Positions 5,439 through 9,045 of a DNA stretch of 9,045 nt are shown here, one piece after another. The stretch is from positions 1-9,045 of the forward strand of contig CAIVEA010000631.1 in NCBI GenBank assembly GCA_903904765.1. The letters are read 5' to 3'. Every line of letters begins with the position of its first letter. The stretch's first letter is position 1. The DNA is from an uncultured Chloroflexota bacterium. GTDB taxonomy: Bacteria > Chloroflexota > Anaerolineae > Aggregatilineales > Phototrophicaceae. Under the pieces are notes generated by a model, which worked only from the letters and a program-made list of their open reading frames with translations, made no database searches and was not told the DNA's origin. The position numbers were made by a program, and so were the translations under genes.

Positions 5439-6749
5439 TTGGACGTGGGCAGTATTGCGTTTTTATTGGGGCTTATCGGGGTGCATGCCGCTATCACGCT
5501 GGCCTATTCGGCTGTGACCAACAGCCGTGAGACACTCCTCAAAGAGCATGAATCCGCACATGGCGACGACATCCCGCCGCGCCTGCATCTCACCTATCAA
5601 CTCAGCCTGCTGCTGATGCGCTTCACCATCGCAGCGGTGGCGGTCACTCTGCTCGGTCAAACGCTGGCGGAACAAATGGTGATGGACAACCGCGATCTGG
5701 CGCGCATCCTCGCCTATATCGTGGTACTGTTCCCCACCGCCATCCTCACGCTGATTCTGGGCGACCTCGTGCCGGAAGCCATCGGCACGACCCGCGCTGA
5801 CCGACTTGCGCCCGGTGCGCTGCGGCTGCTGCGGGCGCTCACGCTCATCCTCAGTCCGCTGGTGACGGCTATGATCGCCCTCAGCCGCTGGTTGGCTGGC
5901 ATTTTCGGCAGCGGCGACCGCGTGAACATCTTCACCGAAGAAGAAATCCTGACCATGCTGGATGCCAGCGAAAAAGAAGGCGCGATTGAGAACGAGGAAA
6001 AGGAGATGATTTACTCCGTCCTCCAATTCGGTGATCGGCTGGCGCGGGAAGTCATGGTTCCGCGCATTGATATCGAAGCCGTCGAAATCAGCACGCCACT
6101 CGACAAAGCACTCGCCACCCTCATCGAAACCGGACACTCGCGCATCCCCGTCTACGAGGACACGATTGATAACATCCGGGGGCTGCTGTACGCCAAAGAC
6201 CTGCTGCGCGAGCGCAGCAACCCGCGCCCGCTAAAAGACATCCTCCGCAAAGCGTTTTTCGTGCCGGAGAGCAAACAGGCCGATGTGCTGCTGCGCGAAC
6301 TGCGCGCCAACAAAATCCACATGGCGATTGTGGTGGATGAGTACGGCGGCACAGCCGGATTGGTGACGATTGAAGACCTGATCGAGGAGATCATCGGCGA
6401 CATTCAGGACGAATACGACCTGAACGAAGAAGCCGAATATGTGCAACAAGGGCCGGATGCCTACATGGTGGATGCCAGCATCAACCTGTCGGACTTCAAC
6501 GACCTGCTGGATGTCGAGTTTTCCAACGAGGACAGCGACACTCTGGGCGGCTTCCTGTTCACGCTGTTCGGGCGCGTCCCCGAAGTGGGCGAGAGCATGG
6601 AACACGGGATGCTCAAGCTGCGGGTGGAAAAGCTGGATGGCCGCCGCATCCGTAAGGTGCAGGTCACACGGCAAGCGCCGCCGCCCGCCGAACCGCCTGC
6701 GAACGGTCACGATAACGCCGCAGCACAACCGCAACCTGTATCCGAATAA
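5439..6749 (+). CDS. CNNM/CBS-pair/CorC-domain membrane protein (hemolysin C family)
   Basis: This is a 436-aa inner-membrane protein of the CorC/HlyC (DUF21-CBS) family, whose members are linked to Mg2+ or Co2+ efflux. An N-terminal CNNM domain of about 175 residues holds hydrophobic segments near residues 4-24, 52-76, 88-108 and 130-155, with GDLVPEAIG (108-116) where relatives usually have a PK motif. Two CBS domains follow: VMVPRIDIEAVE (206-217) to RIPVYEDTIDNIRGLLYAKD (235-254), then MAIVVDEYGGTAGLVTIEDL (295-314) with EEIIGDIQDEYD. A CorC_HlyC domain spans about 335-412 (NLSDFNDLL, DTLGGFLFTLFGRVPEVGE). The tail is Pro/Ala/Gln-rich. I chose TTG 5439 because GAGAGGG lies 9 bases upstream and the first membrane segment starts at once; TTG 5415 and GTG 5445 are alternatives. 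It is the first gene of an operon with the selenoprotein, and its leader may be regulatory. Confidence 0.9.
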   Translation: MDVGSIAFLLGLIGVHAAITLAYSAVTNSRETLLKEHESAHGDDIPPRLHLTYQLSLLLMRFTIAAVAVTLLGQTLAEQMVMDNRDLARILAYIVVLFPTAILTLILGDLVPEAIGTTRADRLAPGALRLLRALTLILSPLVTAMIALSRWLAGIFGSGDRVNIFTEEEILTMLDASEKEGAIENEEKEMIYSVLQFGDRLAREVMVPRIDIEAVEISTPLDKALATLIETGHSRIPVYEDTIDNIRGLLYAKDLLRERSNPRPLKDILRKAFFVPESKQADVLLRELRANKIHMAIVVDEYGGTAGLVTIEDLIEEIIGDIQDEYDLNEEAEYVQQGPDAYMVDASINLSDFNDLLDVEFSNEDSDTLGGFLFTLFGRVPEVGESMEHGMLKLRVEKLDGRRIRKVQVTRQAPPPAEPPANGHDNAAAQPQPVSE

Positions 6750-6769
6750 CATACATTGAGGAGATCATC

Positions 6770-7378
6770 ATGCCTGTTCGCATTGATGTCTGGTCAGATT
6801 TTGTCTGACCGTGGTGTTTTCTAGCGTCTTCCAGTCTGGAAGAACTCACCCGGTCACACGATGTCGAAGTTTACTGGCACGCTTTTGAACTGCGCCCTAA
6901 AGGGTCGCCGCCCATGCCGCCCGAATATGCCGAGTACATCCGCACACAAGCGCAACCGCGCTTTGAAGCGATGGCGAAGCAGCAGTACGGCATCGAAATC
7001 AACAGCGGCACATTCGGCATTGAAAGCCGCGCCGCGCTGATCGGCGCACAATTCGCCGCCGAACAGGGCAAAGCGCAGACCTATCATGATGCGGTGTTCC
7101 GCGCTTACTGGCAGCAAGCACAGTCCATTGACGATGTGACCGTGCTAACCGGCCTCGCCCAGCAGGTTGGCCTCGATCCGGTGCTGTTCCGCGCCGCGCT
7201 GGAAGATGTGCATTACGAGGAACAGGTGGAAGGCGACATCGCGCAGGCGCAAACACTCGGCTTAAACGGCGTTCCAGCGCTGGTCTTTGACAGTCGCTAT
7301 CTGGTCAGCGGGGCGCAGCCGTACAGCGTGCTATCCCGCGTCGTGGAGGATATCCAGTCACGCAAGGGCAGCGCCTAA
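6770..7378 (+). CDS. Selenocysteine-containing DsbA/FrnE-family thiol oxidoreductase (in-frame TGA)
   Basis: Translation from ATG 6770 (GAGGAG 6 bases upstream) gives MPVRIDVWSDFV, then TGA at 6806-6808, then PWCFLASSSLEELTRSHDVE and onward without a frame change to TAA 7376-7378, 202 residues in all. The family signature at this place is SD-x-V-C-P-W-C, so the TGA replaces exactly the first, nucleophilic cysteine of the CxxC motif, giving U13-P14-W15-C16. The rest is a normal DsbA fold of the FrnE/2-hydroxychromene-2-carboxylate isomerase-like branch: WHAFELRPKG (36-45), a helical insert (about 53-140), and GVPALVF with the cis-proline Pro169. There is no signal peptide, so it acts in the cytoplasm. 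A SECIS-like stem-loop follows the TGA. TGA is a normal stop elsewhere in the window (for example 2173-2175 and the 3478 and 8468 ends). It lies 20 bases after the CNNM gene, probably in one operon. The main alternative is a nonsense mutation or base error at a catalytic codon. Confidence 0.88.
6806..6853 (+). promoter_or_regulatory. Bacterial SECIS element (selenocysteine insertion stem-loop)
   Basis: The hairpin begins directly after the TGA codon. The lower stem is CCG (6809-6811) plus GGTG (6813-6816) paired with CACC (6847-6850) plus CGG (6851-6853), with T6812 bulged. An internal loop leads to a perfect 6-bp upper stem, TCTTCC (6827-6832) with GGAAGA (6838-6843), closing on the loop AGTCT. 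The loop G is 26 bases after the TGA, within the range used for bacterial SECIS elements, and the loop resembles AGGUCU of E. coli fdhF, bound by SelB. It lies inside the coding region, as bacterial SECIS elements do. Confidence 0.82.
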
Positions 7379-7389
7379 ACAAACGTAAT

Positions 7390-7419
7390 GCGGGGGCGGT
7401 ATCCGATTACCGTCCCCGC
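7390..7419. terminator. Hairpin terminator between convergent genes
   Basis: GCGGGGGCGGTA (7390-7401) and TACCGTCCCCGC (7408-7419) form a 12-bp stem with one G-T pair and a 6-base loop. There is no strong T run on the rightward side; leftward it is followed by CATTACGTTTGTTT. It overlaps the stop and last codons of the SRPBCC gene and follows the selenoprotein stop by 11 bases, so it probably ends both transcripts. Confidence 0.6.
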
Positions 7420-7883
7420 CGCCGTTCCAGTTCACGGCGCAGGCTGATCTCGCCCTGCTGCATCGCCCAGCGGTGATTTATCCCGAACAGCGGCTTAAAG
7501 ATGAACGACAAATACTTGAGCAGCGGCTTTTCAGCATGGATGCGCCAATCGTAAGTAATTTTCGTCCCATCACCCTCCGGCTCGAACGCCCACACCCCGC
7601 GCCCCTCGAAATCCCCGTGCGCCTCTAACGCGAACCCATGCGGCAAATTCGCTTCGGTGATCTGGAACTGCCAGCGCAGCGTATACGGCAACCAGCCTCT
7701 GGTGTGCAAATCCACCCGTCGCCCCACGCTATCCTCGCGCCCTTTATCCAACATGGTCACGCGCAAATACACACTCGGCCACCAGCGCGGCAGGCTTTCG
7801 GCATCGCTGAGGATGTCCACCACCTCTTGCGGGCGTGCGGGCATGTGCCAGACGGTGATGAAATGATAGGCGTTCGTTTCCAT
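7407..7883 (-). CDS. SRPBCC-fold (START/polyketide-cyclase-like) protein
   Basis: This 158-aa protein has the helix-grip arrangement of the SRPBCC superfamily, which binds hydrophobic ligands in a cavity under a long C-terminal helix. Signs are the N-terminal strand YHFITVWHMPARPQEVVDIL (residues 6-25), the characteristic LPRWWPSVY (about 31-39), and central strands including GVWAFEPEGDGTKITYDWRI (about 96-115). A C-terminal basic helix follows with HRWAMQQGEISLRRELERR. I set the start at ATG 7883, where the fold begins; a GGA lies about 8 bases upstream, a weak ribosome site. The frame stays open up to 8108, but that part is the reverse reading of a decayed toxin gene and does not look like protein. 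Ligand and pathway are unknown. Confidence 0.85.
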   Translation of the reverse strand: METNAYHFITVWHMPARPQEVVDILSDAESLPRWWPSVYLRVTMLDKGREDSVGRRVDLHTRGWLPYTLRWQFQITEANLPHGFALEAHGDFEGRGVWAFEPEGDGTKITYDWRIHAEKPLLKYLSFIFKPLFGINHRWAMQQGEISLRRELERRRGR

Positions 7884-7929
7884 ACGTGAGTCCGATTCTA
7901 CAATGTTGGTATAAGGAACATTTCTGTGT

Positions 7930-8257
7930 TTACCCAAAGACACACCAGTTTTCGCGCTGGATGGAAAGAGAATCAAAATCATCATCTGCACTGACGGTGA
8001 CACCACCGAATCGTTTTGCGACCGCCGCGATCCATAGATCAACATCTGAAAACGCTCTGCACTTAATTGCCATATCTGCCCAGAATTGCGCGGCTTGTTT
8101 CCAATCATCTTCCGTGATGGTCGCCCACTGAAACTGCTGCCTCACCTTATTCTCGTATGCCCGCAACCGGATCGTTGCACCTGTTATGAGGTAACCAATC
8201 TCAATTTCGTAGTCCACAGCCTCACACAAGCATAGGGTCGATGTATTCTTCAATCAT
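7930..8257 (-). pseudogene. vapC: Decayed VapC-type PIN-domain toxin
   Basis: The longest readable frame ends with FSDVDLWIAAVAKRFGGVTV followed by SADDDFDSL and RENW. This is the C-terminal half of a PIN-domain ribonuclease (VapC), with the paired acidic residues of the active site. The middle (CEAVDYEIEIGYLITGATIR) also matches this group. The frame breaks at about 8223-8233: MIEEYIDPMLV, read from ATG 8257, runs into TGA, while continuation to CEAVDYE needs two more bases. A GTGTGTG to GTGTG contraction would explain it. The N-terminal strand with the first catalytic aspartate (usually LDTN/LDTC) is absent. Its ATGA overlap with the antitoxin remnant is typical of such pairs. An active nuclease is unlikely. 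Confidence 0.72.
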
Positions 8258-8401
8258 AGCACGTTCGGAAATTCAGCCCTATTCAGCGTCCTCGCTTTTA
8301 GATGAATTTGCTGCTCGCGCTGTTGAATGTATTCCTGCAATTGGCATAGTTGTTCAGAGAGAAAAATGGTCAACCGCCTTCATGACATCTGTGAACACCA
8401 T
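8254..8401 (-). pseudogene. Decayed antitoxin gene upstream of the vapC remnant
   Basis: From ATG 8401 the frame reads MVFTDVMKAVDHFSL and then hits TGA. In a neighbouring frame the text continues SEQLCQLQEYIQQREQQIHL, then KARTLNRAEFPNVL and a stop at 8254. Joined, this resembles the short antitoxins paired with this VapC group, which run from a valine-rich start through a 'LS-x-EQL-x-QL-x-x-YI-x-QRE' helix. The break lies in a CT-dinucleotide run (about 8355-8364), and gaining one CT would restore the frame. The C-terminal toxin-binding part looks shortened, perhaps by the same deletion that removed the toxin's N-terminus. AAGGAG lies 11 bases upstream of the ATG. Confidence 0.6.
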
Positions 8402-8404
8402 CCC

Positions 8405-8457
8405 TTGCACTTCTCCTTCTGTTGCCCCTTCGCCATGAGGGAGATGGGGTTGGGGGA
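8405..8457. repeat. Palindromic dispersed repeat, copy C (degenerate)
   Basis: C/T-rich CTTCTCCTTCTGTTGCCCC is followed by a short centre and then GAGGGAGATGGGGTTGGGGG. This is the same layout and G-rich right arm as copy B (GAGAGGGGATTGAGGGG) and copy A (GGAGGGGTTAGAGATGGGG). It lies between the ABC transporter stop and the antitoxin remnant and may carry the antitoxin's ribosome site. Pairing is imperfect, so membership rests on layout and the right-arm text. Confidence 0.45.
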
Positions 8458-8467
8458 TGCAGGTTTA

Positions 8468-9045
8468 TCAATCCATCTGACGCTGGGCCAGCCGGTAAAA
8501 CAGGCCGTTTGGGTCATGCATCAGGACGGCAAATGTCCCTTCCTGCACGATGCGTCCTTTGTCCATCACCACAATCCGGTCAGCGGTCATGATGGTACTC
8601 AAGCGATGCGCGATCACGATGCGCGTGGCATCCAGCGCCGCGAGGCTCTCCGTCACCACCGCCTGCGTCTGATTGTCGAGGGCGCTGGTGGCCTCATCGA
8701 ACAGCAGAATGCGCGGCTTCTTGGCAATCGCCCGTGCGATCAACACGCGCTGCCGCTGACCGCCGGAGAGGGTGCTGCCGCCCGCGCTGATAAAGGTACG
8801 TAACCCCATCGGCATCCGGCGCACATCGTCCTCCAGACCCGCCATACGTGCCGCCTCCCACGCCTCATCCAGCGTCAGCGGCGCTTGTCCGGCAATATTG
8901 GTGAACAGGTCGCCCGTCATCAGTTGGCTACTTTGCAACACCACGCCCAACTGCCGCCGCACCGCCCGCAAATCGAGGCCGTTCAGGTTCTGCCCGTCAT
9001 AGAACACACCGCCCGAATCCGGTTGCTCGAAGCCCAGCAGCAGCC
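8468..9045 (-). CDS. NHLM-type bacteriocin/RiPP ABC exporter, C-terminal ATPase half (cut by window edge)
   Basis: The visible 191 residues are most of an ABC nucleotide-binding domain at the C-terminus of an exporter. From the edge inward they read LLLGFEQPDSGGVFYDGQNL, RRQLGVVLQSSQLMTGDLF (Q-loop), LTLDEAWEAARMAGLEDDV, and TLSGGQRQRVLIARA (signature). RILLFDEATSALD (Walker B and D-loop) and TRIVIAHRLSTI (H-loop) follow. The combination of Q-S/N-x-QLM-x-GD-x-FTNI, PLTLDEAWEAARMAGL and MPMGLRT is characteristic of the NHLM (nitrile-hydratase-leader microcin) ABC transporters, which export RiPP-type peptides, rather than of lipid flippases such as MsbA. The Walker A motif and membrane part lie beyond the right edge. 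RiPP precursor and maturation genes, if present, would also be outside the window. Confidence 0.85.
   Translation of the reverse strand, partial: LLLGFEQPDSGGVFYDGQNLNGLDLRAVRRQLGVVLQSSQLMTGDLFTNIAGQAPLTLDEAWEAARMAGLEDDVRRMPMGLRTFISAGGSTLSGGQRQRVLIARAIAKKPRILLFDEATSALDNQTQAVVTESLAALDATRIVIAHRLSTIMTADRIVVMDKGRIVQEGTFAVLMHDPNGLFYRLAQRQMD

Noticed and set aside
5463..6137. Open frame on the - strand opposite the CNNM gene
   Set aside because: It is an antisense shadow rich in His, Gln and Arg; the + strand has clear membrane and CBS motifs.
6806..6808. TGA read as tryptophan or another reassigned amino acid (alternative genetic code)
   Set aside because: TGA is used as the true stop of the acetyltransferase, HAD and ABC genes here, and the aligned family residue is Cys, not Trp or Gly.
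6914..7378. A shorter DsbA-like gene starting at ATG 6914
   Set aside because: It would lack the CxxC active site and first strand, has no good ribosome site, and the upstream frame is plainly family sequence interrupted only by the Sec-type TGA.
7407..8108. A 233-aa version of the SRPBCC protein with a longer N-terminus
   Set aside because: The extra 75 residues are a wrong-frame reading across the vapC remnant, and the fold starts at Met 7883.
8327..8803. Open frame on the + strand across the repeat and ABC gene
   Set aside because: It runs antisense through a conserved ATPase domain and a non-coding repeat and has no recognisable motif.

Overview
The window looks like a piece of a Chloroflexota genome (Anaerolineae-like), judged from protein style and gene mix rather than from any marker gene: small secreted proteins, a DUF692/MNIO-like TIM-barrel protein, a HAD hydrolase, a CNNM/CorC-type membrane protein and an NHLM-type peptide exporter. 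Coding density is high. No gap reaches 300 bases; the largest are 235-480 and 5213-5438, and both hold structured elements described below. I saw no rRNA, tRNA, CRISPR array or insertion sequence.

Layout. Bases 1-234 (-) are the N-terminal end of flgI (flagellar P-ring protein). This stretch is about 70% G+C by hand count, against about 55% in the first 60 bases of the next gene, and looks foreign to the rest. Bases 235-480 hold a palindromic repeat and an orphan terminator. Next come a secreted 144-aa protein (+, 481-915), a shared terminator, a secreted 152-aa protein (-, 993-1451), a possible operator, and a RimJ/RimL-type acetyltransferase (+, 1576-2175). The acetyltransferase overlaps tail to tail with a folC-like gene (-, 2153-3391). 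A HAD hydrolase (-, 3478-4248) and a DUF692/MNIO-like protein (-, 4376-5212) follow, separated by a MITE-like palindromic repeat that supplies the end of the second gene.

The main discovery lies in the next block. A CNNM/CBS/CorC membrane protein (+, about 5439-6749), preceded by a leader with mutually exclusive hairpins, is followed 20 bases later by a DsbA/FrnE-type thiol oxidoreductase (+, 6770-7378). The oxidoreductase's active-site CPWC motif is written TGA-CCG-TGG-TGT. Immediately after the TGA is a two-part stem-loop with the apical loop AGUCU, positioned as a bacterial SECIS element. The straightforward reading is a selenoprotein with a U-P-W-C active site; a simple ORF caller would start it downstream (for example at 6914) and lose the catalytic motif.

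The right part holds a SRPBCC-fold protein (-, 7407-7883), a decayed VapBC toxin-antitoxin pair with two apparent dinucleotide contractions and a deletion (-, 7930-8401), another copy of the palindromic repeat, and the C-terminal ATPase half of an NHLM-type bacteriocin/RiPP exporter (-, 8468 to the right edge).

Most genes appear to be independent units. The only clear operon is the CNNM gene with the selenoprotein; folC, the HAD gene and the MNIO-like gene share a strand but have gaps of 86 and 127 bases between them.
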